Positions 23,448 to 36,728 of a stretch of DNA of 64,000 bases are shown in pieces (the first letter of the stretch is position 1; the number at the start of each line of letters is the position of its first letter). A model generated the notes under the pieces. The model had not been told where the DNA came from, did no database searches, and was given only the letters and a program-made list of their open reading frames with translations. The stretch spans positions 1,260,274 through 1,324,273 of the forward strand of contig NW_026570246.1 in assembly GCF_019649055.1 (NCBI RefSeq). Direction: 5' to 3'. The position numbers and the translations under genes were made by a program. The stretch comes from Paramacrobiotus metropolitanus. Lineage: Eukaryota; Tardigrada; Eutardigrada; Parachela; Macrobiotidae.

Positions 23448-26400
23448 ATGGAACTCGGTGTGGAGACGGCCTTCCGTTCCTATGGGTCTCCCTTTGATTA
23501 TAGCTGTTCAAGCGAATCGCCAGCATTGTCCTCCTACTGTACCGACCGCAGTACCGGCATGAGCTCGCCTGGATCACGGCTGTTCCAATTAAGCCCAGAT
23601 ATGCTCTCATCGATTTGGTCGTCAGAAAGTAAAGACATAACTAGTGCCAGTGAAGCGCTGGCACTGGCCAACAGCGCAGTGAACGAGAATTCACCTAAGG
23701 ATTCACTAAGCCCCCCAGTCGTTGTCCCAACTGGCAGTGCGGCTGCTGCTGCTGCTGATAAAGAGGAAAAATCAATGTCATTTCCCGCTAATACAAATAG
23801 CCAGAGCGGAACGATGGCAAGTAGCGGTGGTGCAGCGGCTACATCGGCGACTGGACGGGAATCATCGAGTCCCCTTAGCGGCGCTGGCTCAACGGGCACA
23901 GCGTCATCCAGTGCGTCGAGTAGTCTTGAAATATCCGGCCTGGAATTGGGCAACAGCCTGTTCGGCGACAGTGTCTGGTCATCTAAGGGCTCCTTTAACG
24001 ATGTGGGCAGTTTCGGGTCCAATGATGAAGAAAAGCGCTTCCTGGAGCAGGGCAGCGGTAAGAGCTACCTGAAGCCACCCGGCAGTGCGCCCGGCTCGGC
24101 GGGATGGGGCAGTTTCTGGTCGGACTTGTCCCCGTCGCTCAGCCCGTCTAATTCCGAGAGTAATCTACAGCATTTCGGCTCGCCTCACGGCCTGGCTAAT
24201 CCCTTTACGACATGGAACAACGTTGCGCCTCTTAGCAATCGCCGTTCTGCCCCGCCGAACGCCTGTACGAGTCCATTTAGCAGTGGTTCAGTATCGCCGA
24301 TTAGTCGAAAACAATTATCACCCGGTAGTAGTATGGCGGGACCAGCATCCGTCACTCTGCATCAACATTCGGGCATGACACAACAGCAGGCGCATTACCG
24401 GCAAGTGCAGTCAGCAGGTTATCCCGTCAATACGGGATGCAGCGCTAATAATGGTGCTTACTCTGGTCATATAAACAGCAATCATCGTGCCCAGTATCGG
24501 CGCAGTGCTTCCCATCCGGCTAATGGCCATGTACAGAATCTTGGCCATAACAGTCACCATCATCATCATCATGTGCCCGGAACAATGGGCGGTGATTATA
24601 TTAATGGAATTGATTCCTTGGGTGCCTCGTTCTATGACACAATCGCACATAATCACACCACTAATGGTGATACGGCCAACTTTTCCTTATCAGGCTGGAA
24701 TATGGATCCGGCACCGACTACCGGCTACAATCAGGTATGGGATTAAGCATCTATTTTTCCTCTAAGAGTTGCACGTGTAAATATTGTTTTAGTGGAATAA
24801 GTGAGTGCTTGTCGCAATCTCAGGCTAACAGCTCAATGATCTGTCTTCGCAGCAATCATAACAAACTGCTTTATATTTCTTACCATTAACGGATAAGCAA
24901 TTTCTTTAATAACCCGCGTGTGTACATATGGAAGTGTACCTCGTTAACTGCAAATTGTCTTTGATAATACTTTAGGGTTTACTTTAATATCTCTTGCCTA
25001 TATTATTAAACTAAATTAAAAGTAGCTCTAACCAAGCTAACCAGGCTTTGTAATCAAATTTTCAAATGCTGTAATATGATAGATAAATCGTAAAATAAGC
25101 GATGTACAGATGTCAGATGTGTATCGCAGATTGAATGCGAGGTGTGTACTGTGGTCCGCACAATTAAACTGTGTTTAATTCCCAGACGATAACTAGTTCG
25201 CACACTAATGGTATTTATCGATAATATTATTTGGTGAAGAAAATACCGCAAGCGTAGGCTTTTAAAAATTTAAAAGTAGTTTTTTTGCAGCCGTATTAAA
25301 TTTCATTTCAAAAATGTTTTCCTGAATTGCGCTAAATAAACGTTTCCTATAAACGCAGACTTTCTACTGAGTAGTATTAATTTTTTAACCGCCCTAAGGC
25401 ATATTAACTACTCAGTCTGAGAATCGGCATAGTGCACAATGCCACTGCACATGCACCAACGAAGAGAGCGTCATTATGATTGGGGGTAGCAAGGTAAACA
25501 TTGCGTTTTGGTAAATATTGTTCCAAGAATACGGTAATTATTTTTCTATCCAACTGATCCAGAAGCCATTAGTTGTCAGCTATAAGAAGCAGACGGGGGC
25601 AAGTAGCAATGCAAACGATAACAAGCACTGGTACAGCTGTACGTATGCATTTCGTTCAAGGATTTACGGCAAAATGGGGAGATTTTAGATTGACATTACG
25701 ACGATGATCTCACGCAAACCACATGATAAGGTCTGCCGCAATCGACATCTAATCTGAATCAGCTTAATCAACACAAAAACCTTCTATTCTGCCAGACTTG
25801 TTCGTTTTCTACGGCTGCTTCAGCTAGACAGGCGAATCGCACCCCGAAATACCGACAATTGCTGACCATTAAAACTTAGGCGGAAAAGTATCTCATGCAT
25901 TCGTAACATTATAGAATTTAAGCAAGTTTGCTGATCTCGATTGCGTGTTTTTTTGTTCGCTTGTTTAATTTGTTTGTTACATTTAGAATGCATGTATACC
26001 GTACATGTAACGATTCAGTTTTAAAATTCTATTAGTTGCCAAATTTTAAGCAAATAAGTACGTAAAACATTTAATAGGTCTTAAGCATTTTGGTCAAGGT
26101 TTAGATGGAAATTTTTGAGTCATCATGGAAAAACGATAAAATAAAATTGTTCGTTATAGCAACTTGTAACTCCACAGACGTTCGAGGAAAAATTGGTATT
26201 CAATTGCAAAAACTTTTTCTTAACGCTATTTTGCACTTTTTGACAATTTTCTGAGTACTAAAGAGTACTAGTAAGATATAGGTTCATGTCGAATGGTCAA
26301 CAAATACTAAAAAAACCCCACAGTTTTCGACATTTGTTGTCGGCACGCGCATATTGAAAATATACAGGCCGCACTGTAGCCAGTTCTAATTGTGGACTGC

Positions 26401-29400
26401 GCATAACGCAATACTTTAATTATTACAGCCTTTTTAATAGGACATATTCCGCTTAGCTGATCAAAATTTCGTTAGCATTGCATTACTAGCTCAGCGTGAA
26501 TGGAACATAAAAAATAGCTTCCGCCGCGCCAGCGTTTTTCAGTATGGTAGTTAGGGTCGGCGTAGACAACGTGAAGGCTACGTAATCTTGTGTAATAATC
26601 TTGGAGCTATGTTGTGTTGGCTGCATCTAGCCCAATCAGCTGGCGTTCTTATGGCCTATTACACGTCCTCTTTAAACTGCTTTTCCTTAAGGGGATATGT
26701 AAGTAGTTGATGCAGCTGCAGACGATGATGCTGTCAGTAAGAGAGAGAGATTATTATTATAATGCTTCGTATACACATATGTATATTCCATGTATATTTT
26801 GCTCGATATGTATTTAGGAATTACTGCGCGACAGGAAAACGATAGCGGTGGTTTTTATTAGTTAGTTTAGAATAGGCAAACTTGGCAATGCGTCACATGC
26901 GAGTGGCTGGTTCGGTTTGACAATTAGGACCCATTTCTACCCGGCAAGCATGTCAATGTTTTCATCATCAGTGCGGAAAAAACTTTCCATTGCCTGGGTT
27001 ATAAATACAATCTTCAAGTGGCGATAAAAACTATTTGGATCGGACAACGTGTGTTATGATCATTAAAACTTCTTTCATGGAAACTGCGGCTACTGTATCT
27101 ATATATTTGCCGACACTAAAATTAATGTGTATTTGCTACTTGTTTGTGCAGATTCTCGTTATTCTGGATGATACATATTAACTTCACGAATATATTTACC
27201 TCGTTTTTCTTTGATTGGCAAACTTTGGTCCATAATGGCTGATAACATGCTAACATTAAATTTTTTATTTGTCTTCGAAGTAAACGAGCAAATGAAAAGA
27301 TTTGCTTCGATTTTATGAGCGTTTTTATGCGTTTTGGTAGAATATTATCGTACCCCTCCAATTTGTTACGGTGCACACTGAAGAGCAACCGATACATAAC
27401 TACCTCGACCTGGCCTCAAAGTAGCGTAGTATTGTATTTGGATCTAAAGTGTAATAGCATTTTGAAGCGAACCCACGTGCTGCGAAATTGTGAAAATGAT
27501 GTTTCGATAATTTTGATGATGATTTACAATTTATACCATAAAGATGTATAAAAAATTTAATTATCTACTTAAATAATTAAAAAGTTACTTGGGTGGTTTA
27601 AAGAATTTATTATTATTGAGAATTTCTAAAATATACTGAATCGTTTGAGGAAATTGCCTTATATGCAAAAATTATTAAAAAGTTTTGAAATTGTTTAATA
27701 AGTACAATATGTACATTTTTTCAGATTATTGGCTATGTCGTGACATTTACAACTAACTTATGCGATAATCTTGTCTACGCAGCGTTTCACGTGATGCACA
27801 GCTGTAAACATTATCATTTTTAGGTTGCATATGTATGCACGCTACAACGCAAGATGTTCTTTTTTGATCCTGAACTAGTCTCAAATTTCCGGTGTAATCA
27901 AAGCAAAAATAGAATAAATGTTGAAGAATTTTTGCTTACGACATAGAAGTTGTAATTCAAGACAACATTCAAAGCGCAAATCGCAAATGCAAAAGAAATC
28001 GACCTTTACCAAAAAACTTCAAGTGCGATCAAGATTGAACAATCTTAAATTTTTGTCTTGCATACGAACTCCTGCAGACTGGTCACTGAGTTACAAAAAT
28101 TAATAAGACGTGGCCATGTAGCTTATCTTACCATGTAATAACATGAGCCTGTAATTCGGTAATTTGTCTCACCTCACTTTGCTTGGGTCGCTACTTGGCC
28201 AGCAACCGGAAACCACCATTTCCGGTTGAGCAATCATTTTTCACTGCGCACTTGGCTGGTAATGATTGTCTATGTGTTTTGTAGGGCTTCTTTATGATAA
28301 ACCTGGTTGTTTGTGCAATAACTAAAGCATTTCCAAGAATTTCTCTCTTTTTCGGATGTTTTTACGAATGCGGTGGGTTAGAAAACGTTTACTCAGGAGA
28401 AAAAACTGTAACATGAACTAACTGGCTTGTAATTAGTTTTTTTAATGCTGTAAAACCTTTTAAGCAAGTTTAAAGAGTTTAATTGAAGAGTTTCATGTAT
28501 GCGTGAAAGAGTTTAGCTGTACTTTATGCAAACATTTTATTGTAACACTTTTTGATTTTTTTTAAAAAAAATTTGTAAAACGTTGACAAATTAAATAATG
28601 CATTGCTTAATCCATATCAACATGCTGCTGTTAAAAAGCCAGTTACAAAAGCGCTAGCTGAATCCCTTCCAATGAGGTGTGATACAACGGTTGCTGATTT
28701 TCTTATCAGCAGTAGCGGCAAGCTATTCGCTCTTGCTCTAATAACATCTTTCGTTGTCAGCTGTCGATCTGTACTCTGTAGCATGCCACGCGACTGACCA
28801 GCTGTTGGTCTCAAGTGACCGTAATTGTTATTATACGTTTCTCAATGGAAAGGAGTGTACAGGCTAGACATGCGTACTGATTTAAGCGTCTTATGGACAA
28901 CCGACAATGGCAGATGGGGATCTTGTTCAGCTTTATTGGCAGTACACCCAAATGACGCTACCACCTGGCTCCTCGCAATGTCAAATCCGAACATCACGGG
29001 GTCAGTTCAGGCCAGACTTCCGTGCGGTGGTCAGTTAAGGTCATTCCGTCAAGATTCATTCGCTGCCCAGCAGCTGTGGTTGTGAATGGGTGTGGCGGCC
29101 ATTCAGCTATATAGAAGCAGCAGACCAGGAGCAGTGATAATAAATTATTACATTTATGATTCTGCCGGCATTATGGATCGGCGTGTTTGGAAGTAACGAT
29201 TCTTAAAACCGAAATGGGCTAAATATGGACTGTGGTCAAAGACAAATATAGGACTGTGTATAGTGTCAATATTGAACGGTTATGCGGTGATGTTATCGTT
29301 GGAGCTCGTTATATGTTATGCTTCTCTCGGCACGGCCATTGCCCAATGAACATTCTCAGCTCTTTACTGGCTGTATTCAAAGCACCGTATCCGTTTCCCG

Positions 29401-32400
29401 GATCGCCGGGTAAACGCGTATCCTGTAAACATGCAGGGATGCGTGAATTAATGAGTTTTAACAGTTGCCATCGAGCATACTGCTGGCCGGTCCAGCTTGC
29501 GAAGTGCCGTCAATATGGAACGATCCCAAATAATGGCACATGCAGCTTTGAATTATGGGAGGGCAGTTGAAAGAATATCGCTAATGCACATCATGGGAAA
29601 ACCAATAACATTTAATATCCCCTGCCATCAAAAGATGCAATAATAATCTTTAACTGAAATGTCGAGTAGTTTATATTTTGTTTTACTCTGAGTACGATCA
29701 CTATTTGCAAAAATAATTCAACGATAGTTGCTAATCCTATTGACAACAGTGTAATTAAATTAAGGAATGTTCTATTCGTATCTTCTTATAATAAAAATTG
29801 TTGCAAGTGGTCCCGGTTATTTGTTTTAATTTTGCTGATAAACCGGTTAAAAGCAAAATATTTGAGCTTGTGGAATGCTGTAAAAGCGCAACGCAGTATT
29901 CAGTGCAGTTATTATGTAACATTAGCAGTATAGTTAGTGTACACAGCTCTACTACATTTAATTATACAGGGCACGATATGTACAGAGTACTTTGAGAGAC
30001 GAGTTAAAAGGTTTTTCTACTCATTACAGAATCCCCGCAATTTCCATCAAGGCAACAATGGGAGTATGAGCGGTTTCGATTCGTTGAAATACTCTTTGGA
30101 ACCACATTTGACGGACATGTTGAAAGCGACAAATGGATGGGACGACAGCGGCAAAGGTATGTGTGATGATAGGAGAACAAAAATTATGGTTATGTATTCG
30201 CATGTAATATCGAGGTCTTACTATTAGCTGTCGATAAAAGGGTCCTGAAGCTTTCACACTTGCAAATTAGCTTAGTGCACCCCAACCGGAAGTGAGCACC
30301 GCGTATACACAGATAAACGTTGGGTTTCGATTCTGCGCATCTTTCCGGTTATTCACTGGCAGAGATGAAATATTCCCAGTGATAAACATTCCCATGGGAT
30401 TGCCGCACCCCATACAGTCCCCACAGGCACTTTATAGGCCGACCAAATATTATTCATCGCAAAACGGGCTTTTATTTAGCCGTAATGTTTTTTTCACTGC
30501 AATAATGAAAGTCCGAACAAATGCTTGCGTGCCGACGCCAGACAACGTGTCTGGATGCCGACGAATGTTCTTATTGTTGAAAGAAGCACGTATTTTCTTG
30601 CAATCACGAAAGTTTTCGTACTTGTAATTCTTTATAAACGTTCATATTAAATTTTGTGTAAGCGCTATTTTAATTTGAAAACGTAACGTTGTTAAGTTTT
30701 GTTGTGGGTTATTAAGTTCTTACTTTACATCCTTATCTGCCGAGTTGAATATATAGCATTGGTTTTATATCATATTAATTTTAATGTACCTACATCATAA
30801 ATGTTGGCTTTAAAAAATTTACTTATATGATGTTATCCCCTTCTCCTACCATAATTAACAAAGCATTTGTTGCATTTCAGAGAGTACATTTATGTATGCA
30901 CTATGCAGTTTTTCAGAGATCAGCCAAGCAAAATAATAGGGTGCTTTTAACTATTGCCGTAGTATTTTTGATTCATCTCCTCTGTTGATCCGGTTAACCT
31001 CCACAACAATTTGCGGAATGGCCAAGCATAATTGCTGAGCTATGGTAGCTAATTTATTGTGGCCCTAGTTAATACGCTGGATTATGTAACAGATTTGCGA
31101 AGCGATTATAATCGCTGATTGTGGTAAGAAAAAAGTACACAAATTCGCCATGTGATCTAGCTGAATAAACAAGAATTCATTTTTCACTACTGTATACCAG
31201 TCGCTATATTCAGGTTTTTTACATGGGCTGCCAATTCTTTAAAATATCGGAAGTTCGTGGAGCGCCAGGCATATGTGTTGTCACCTGAAGCATTCAGTGC
31301 TACAATTATCATACCATTTTGTTTTATGCTCCGACATAGTTGACATTTTCATAAAGGTTCTAGATCGATAGTTAATTTTGTTTTTAGAACAATATATGCT
31401 ACGGTGGGGACGATTTCATGACAATATGACTTTGGTCAGTTTGTCTGGGCTTCTTAAAAAATCTAAACAATAAATAATTTTTATGAACAATAATGTTTGT
31501 ATTGTTTCATCTGTTCGCGTCTGTTCCTCACTTCTGCGTGCCTTATTTCGTTATTTCTTTGCTATTTCTAAAGGTCTTAATCTGATTGGGTGAAACTCCG
31601 GGCCTGTACAAACCAAGCGCGGAAATTTGTTGCATAACATTCGCTTTCCAAACATATTTGTTGACCGGTGTACCTCTGAATAGGCGCACGGTACCTACAA
31701 TAATCAAGGAGTTTGTCTAGTGTTTATTGGCGTTTTGCTATAAAAATACCAATTTTAAGCAGATAATGTTATATAAACACTCGCAAAGTATGGAACGGAA
31801 CTTAATCTCGCTTTTGACCACGTAGTGGTCCTTCGTGTTCATCCAAAACGCCAAAATGGTACATAGTCCGCAGTCAGTGTTACGTCAGCATTGGCGCTCT
31901 CCTTCTTGTTTGGTCCTGGGCAAAACCCCTCAAATAATACTTAGAATTGTTGTTGCGCAACATCGATTTTTTCACCTTATTAATTTTATTAAAGGCCTTT
32001 GGGATGCTACTATCTGTACAGCAGACTAAGCTATATACAAGGTTCGATACATCGGGGTTTTAATATGTCCTCCAGAACAAGTAAAGGGCGTATGATGAAT
32101 GGGAAGAAAATTGGGATTTTTGTTGTTAGTGCTCCGACAAAAGCCAGTGAATGGGCAACTCGAACGGAAGCCCTCTTCTCCTGTTGGCGTAGTGTGTTGG
32201 TACAAGGCATGAAAATGAATCAATCGTCCGTTACTGGTTACATCGATGCAAAAGAGAGAGTGTATATATCCCGCGACCAGTATAGAACTCCATGTATTCC
32301 ACTAGACAAAATCTATTGAATCCGTGCGTCGATTAGTGGAAGAATGATTGGCGAGGGCTTTTTGCATCTGGAATATGCATCGCTGCCTGTACAGCATCCG

Positions 32401-35400
32401 CGCCCACTAGATTGATATTTTTCGTGTCATATAATCGACAATCTGCCTGACTCGGCCATTGTTGTGTCTTAGGATGCATGTTAGCACTGTTTTTCTCCTT
32501 TCCGTTTGCATGCCAACTTAATCGGTGCAGCCAGGGTTTTTTTGCTCTTCCTATTTTTTTCTCACTTCCCTTTCAGCGCATTCTATTCGTCCAGGGAGAG
32601 AAAGGAAAAGGGCGCGCGCACACACATATAATGCATACACACACACACACACGATTATGCAATAGGCCTCGCTCTCGTACACATTTGTTATATATACGCG
32701 GACGAAGCTTTCGTCGAATTGTAAAGGAGCTGACAGGAAATCGATACGCAGCGGAAAATTGCATGAGGGAAATCAATCTCCGGTCGGATTGCCAAGGACC
32801 AGCATTGGCAATCGCTCGACTTAACCAGATTGCATCTAGCTGCACAGAGTGGCGCTCGCTATATGCGCATTCGCATTTTATGTGGAGCGCGGAGGCTTTG
32901 CTTTTTGGGGATACTGCTTCTTGCTCGGTAATCAAATTGTAACATTCCTACAGGATACAAGAGATGCTGGCCGGATTATCTAATGCCCGCACTCGTTAAA
33001 TAAGACGTGTATATGCACTTACTAACTAAAAGTGCAAATATGCCACATATACCACAGCACTTTCCCACACTTTATCTGTAACATAGGGAAAATTTTGGGG
33101 TTAGGTTTATCCTTGCAAACCGTTAGCGCTTCAGATGCAAATGAAAGACGTACGATCGGCATGTCTGCATTACGCGTATTATTTTTATTGCCGGTGTTTT
33201 GTAAATTACAAGCTATATAATTTATACATCACGCGGCAAATTTGGTTGCAGGAACTATAATTTTATAAATACGCCGAAACTCTGAAAAGGCTTGTGATGC
33301 TTTATTGTATTGTACAAAGGCATACCACAATAACAATTTCATGTTATTACCAGTTTATTTTGTGTATGTCTGTCACTGCTGGCAGACACTTGCTCGTATA
33401 CCGAGCTATACGACGTAAAAAGTGTGAAGTAATTACTTGGCAAACGGTGACGCATAGTTTTCATTTTGGAAGTTTATTAGCAGCGTCGCTCTGCTGCAAT
33501 GGTTGACGGCTCACAGCTAATATCCGGTCCGGAGAGACAAAGTGTGAGAAAAAACATGATGAATATAGAAAGTGGCTTCGTTAGTCTAATTTTGGGCTGT
33601 GTGGCTGGACGGAATACGCACGGCTGGAATAGCTGCGTGTTTATTTGATGATTAATTTAGTATGTCCGTGCGGCACGACAAATCCACATTAACCATGCAT
33701 ATTTACAGCTTAGCACTTTGGCAGCGTATTTTTTCATGAGCATTATATTCTCCAGGAAAAAATAATCGTAAATTAATAGTCACCGAACATAGCGCTGCAA
33801 AGTGTGACGCGTTCTCATAATTTTATCAGTTCACGACATGCTAATGCATATCAAGCGAAAGAGTGTACGAACTATTTTATTGTCCTTCTTTAATATTTTC
33901 CGTCTTACCACCGCTCGAGTTTGCTATGCAATACGATAGATTCTGTTGGGATCAGATAGATATTCGATTTTCCAATCATCCTAAATTAACGTACGAGTAG
34001 CACTTGAACGAAAAATGTTCCTGTCACCGCTCCGATGCTGTTTCTGTGGTGATAAAGCAACTCCAAGTGCCTGGCTTTTCGGCCAAGGGTTCTCTTGTGC
34101 TGCTTATTTTGGTCGTATGCACAAACAGGCATGCTTACTTCACAATTTACCCCATGAATCGCATTAAAGCCGGTAAAGAGCTTCTCCATCCGTTCCTACA
34201 CTAAACATAAACCCAAGATAGTGGCATTATTGGCATAGACCGAATTAATTTTATACTTAACAATTTGGAACGTATGATCGTTTTTAACCTTTTGCCGAAA
34301 ACATTGCAGCATCATACTACAATCATTAATACGCTACATATACTTACCAAAATTTGGAAACTCCATTTAGACAAAATTATAGGTTGACCATCACATTGTG
34401 CAAAAGCAAATATACTTGTAGGTATTTCTGTAGACTATATAATATGGCTGTTGATAATTAAGCGATACCATATCTGTTCTGCGCGGATTAAAGTAACTAA
34501 TCTTAATCTGCTTTTGTCACAGGTCGCAATTTTTTCGGAAACTACAATTCTTACGATGGAAGCCGATTCGGTGATATTCTGGATCCTTTTGACCAAATTG
34601 TCCCGTCTTCGATTTCGCCGATGGGCTCGCGCATGTCCCCCCGGCACCATTCAAGCGGATCAGAATTTGGCGGTGATCAGATGCACTTGTATTCTCGGAA
34701 AGTGTTCGTGGGAGGACTTCCTCCTGATATCGACGAAGGTACTGGTTGTTTACAGATATTTCTTAACCATAACAGTAATTATCACTGTACGTACCTGAAT
34801 TGAAATAATTTGTTCGCACAATTACGTAAACGCAGTGCACAGAATAGGGTGTTTTGAAAGCAGCGTGCCTTCCTGCAGTCAATTATAATGCTCTATCAAA
34901 CGATATTTGTGCCCTAATAGTAAATGTATCAAAAGAGAAAATTGTTGCTTACTGGGCTAAATGCGCATGAAATCCTTTGGGCAGGTATACGTATGTATTC
35001 TGTTGATACGAGTAAATGTAGTATTGGCGTTTACGTGTAGACTGAATGTAGCAAAATACGTCTAATAACTAATTATTACGTACTATGTAAATGTGACATA
35101 TAATGAGGTTTTTCTTTACAGAAGAGATAACTACCAGTTTCCGGCGTTTTGGTCCACTGATCGTCGACTGGCCACATAAGGCAGAAAGCAAATCCTACTT
35201 TCCACCGAAAGGTCAGTTGCATAATCGGCTCATTTTACAGAGTGCACATGTGGAATTTAATACAACATTGGTGCATGTGTTTCTATCTTTTTAGGGTATG
35301 CCTTTCTGCTGTTCCAAGATGAAAGCTCGGTTCACGCTTTGCTGGATGCATCTGTTCAAGAGGGCGACAAATTGTACGTCCACGTTTCCAGCCCAACGAG

Positions 35401-36728
35401 CAAGGATAAACCAGTATGTCAACCCATATGAGAATAATTCCAAATATTTGCAACCTACTCGATGAAGGAAACAATTTTATTCAACTTGTTTATAACAGCG
35501 TTTTAATAACGGTTTCTAACTGGAAAAAGTGATGATAGTAGATATTACAGATTAAATTCGTTCATTTTGTCCAGTCAAAGGTTGCAAAAAAAATCATGTG
35601 ACTTTCCAGTGGAATAGTGAGTGATGTTTTCTTATTGACTCGATTAGGTGCAAATTCGACCGTGGAGGCTTACCGATAATGAATGCTACCTGGACACGCA
35701 GAGCAAGCTGGATCCCCGTTTAACGGTATTCGTTGGCGGAGTGCCTCGACCATTGAAAGCCCGTGAGTTGCTGTTGAGGGGAAAAATAGCGCCTACATAT
35801 TATTTCCCGTCAAGGCTTGAGGTTAATTTATATTGCGCTGTTTTCCTTTCCAGACGAATTGGCACTTCTGATGAATCAGCGGTTTGGTTACGTGGCCTAT
35901 GCCGGCATCGATGTTGATTCGGAACTGAAATATCCCAAAGGAGCGGGTCGGATCACCTTCAGCAACCAACAGAGCTATATTGCGGCCATCAATGCCAGAT
36001 TTGTACAGCTCCAAAACGGCGAAATTGACAAACGGGTAAATATTTGTAGTAGACCACAGTCATACAGTTATAATTAATTTAAAAAATGCACGTCACAGAA
36101 TACTTTTGCTGTAAATCATTACGTATATGCAGACTGTTTTTGGTAGTGAAGCTTTATGCAGTATACCTCTATATGTATGTCTCACTTTTGTATCCCCTTG
36201 TCGAGTTCAGAAAGTCGGATCCATGGCTCTACCACACTTTATAATAGAACCTAATCAATGTTAAACAGAGACAATTTAACAAACCTAAGTTTAGTTCAAC
36301 TAAGTTTTTAACTGAGTAAAGCTTTTATTTAAGTTTTTTGGTTTGGTTTGAAAGGTGATCCGCAAATTAATTTCAAGAACTGCGGTTTAAAAGTTTAAGC
36401 AGAAATGCAACATAATCGTATGTGCATATATAGGCTGATGACTGTAAAAGAGTTGAATGAAGGATTGCATGATGTGATGACAGATTGTATGTTTGAACAG
36501 GTTGAACTGAAGCCCTACGTCCTGGATGACCAGATTTGTGATTACTGTCACGGGATGAAGTGTAGTGGGCGCAGTGCACCGCTCTTCTGCTCGCAAGTGG
36601 GCTGCCTGGCCTATCTATGCGAGCACTGCTGGGGCCCGTACCATGCGTCCCCGGGAAAGGACCACCACAAGCCGGTCACCAAGGAGAGCAGTGTCGACCG
36701 CTCCCGGCCGGCCGCCATGCGCTGGTAG
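23448..36728 (+). CDS. orb2: Cytoplasmic polyadenylation element-binding protein, CPEB2-4/orb2 type
   Basis: RNA-binding regulator of mRNA poly(A) length and translation; orthologues act in germ cells and at synapses. Exons 23448-24734, 30030-30156, 34523-34738, 35122-35211, 35295-35413, 35648-35762, 35854-36035, 36501-36728 join in frame to 787 residues. Residues 1-429, one exon, are disordered: Ser/Gly/Ala/Asn-rich with a six-His run. RRM1 (about 527-610) starts at RKVFVGGLPPDI and includes FRRFGPLIVDWPHKAESK. RRM2 (about 638-712) starts at TVFVGGVPRPLKA and contains YAGIDVDSELKYPKGAGR. The C-terminal CEBP_ZZ zinc domain (about 724-770) has CDYCHGMKC, LFCSQVGC, YLCEHCW and a final His pair. 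RRM sequence is of the CPEB2-4 subfamily. The long polyglutamine of fly Orb2 is absent. Extra alternative exons in the two large introns are possible but not seen. Confidence 0.95.
24735..30029 (+). other. CPEB intron 1
   Basis: 5.3 kb AT-rich interval bounded by CAG|GTATGG and TTACAG|AAT. Short frames on both strands (such as 27122-27397 minus and 29232-29570 plus) carry no recognisable domain. I see no transposon ends, only short GA and TTA runs near 26742-26760. Confidence 0.7.
30157..34522 (+). other. CPEB intron 2
   Basis: 4.4 kb interval bounded by AAAG|GTATGT and TGTCACAG|GT. A CA dinucleotide run lies at about 32634-32652. The overlapping frames around 32478-32942 on both strands flank this repeat and have no supported product. 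Confidence 0.7.
32634..32652. repeat. (CA)n microsatellite
   Basis: Mainly CA units within CPEB intron 2, next to a GCGCGCG tract. Confidence 0.8.

Noticed and set aside
29232-29570. 112-codon frame in CPEB intron 1
   Set aside because: Cys-rich by chance; no recognisable motif or flanking gene structure.
32478-32942. Overlapping frames of 154 and 120 codons on opposite strands in CPEB intron 2
   Set aside because: Both cross a CA microsatellite and neither shows a domain or splice support.
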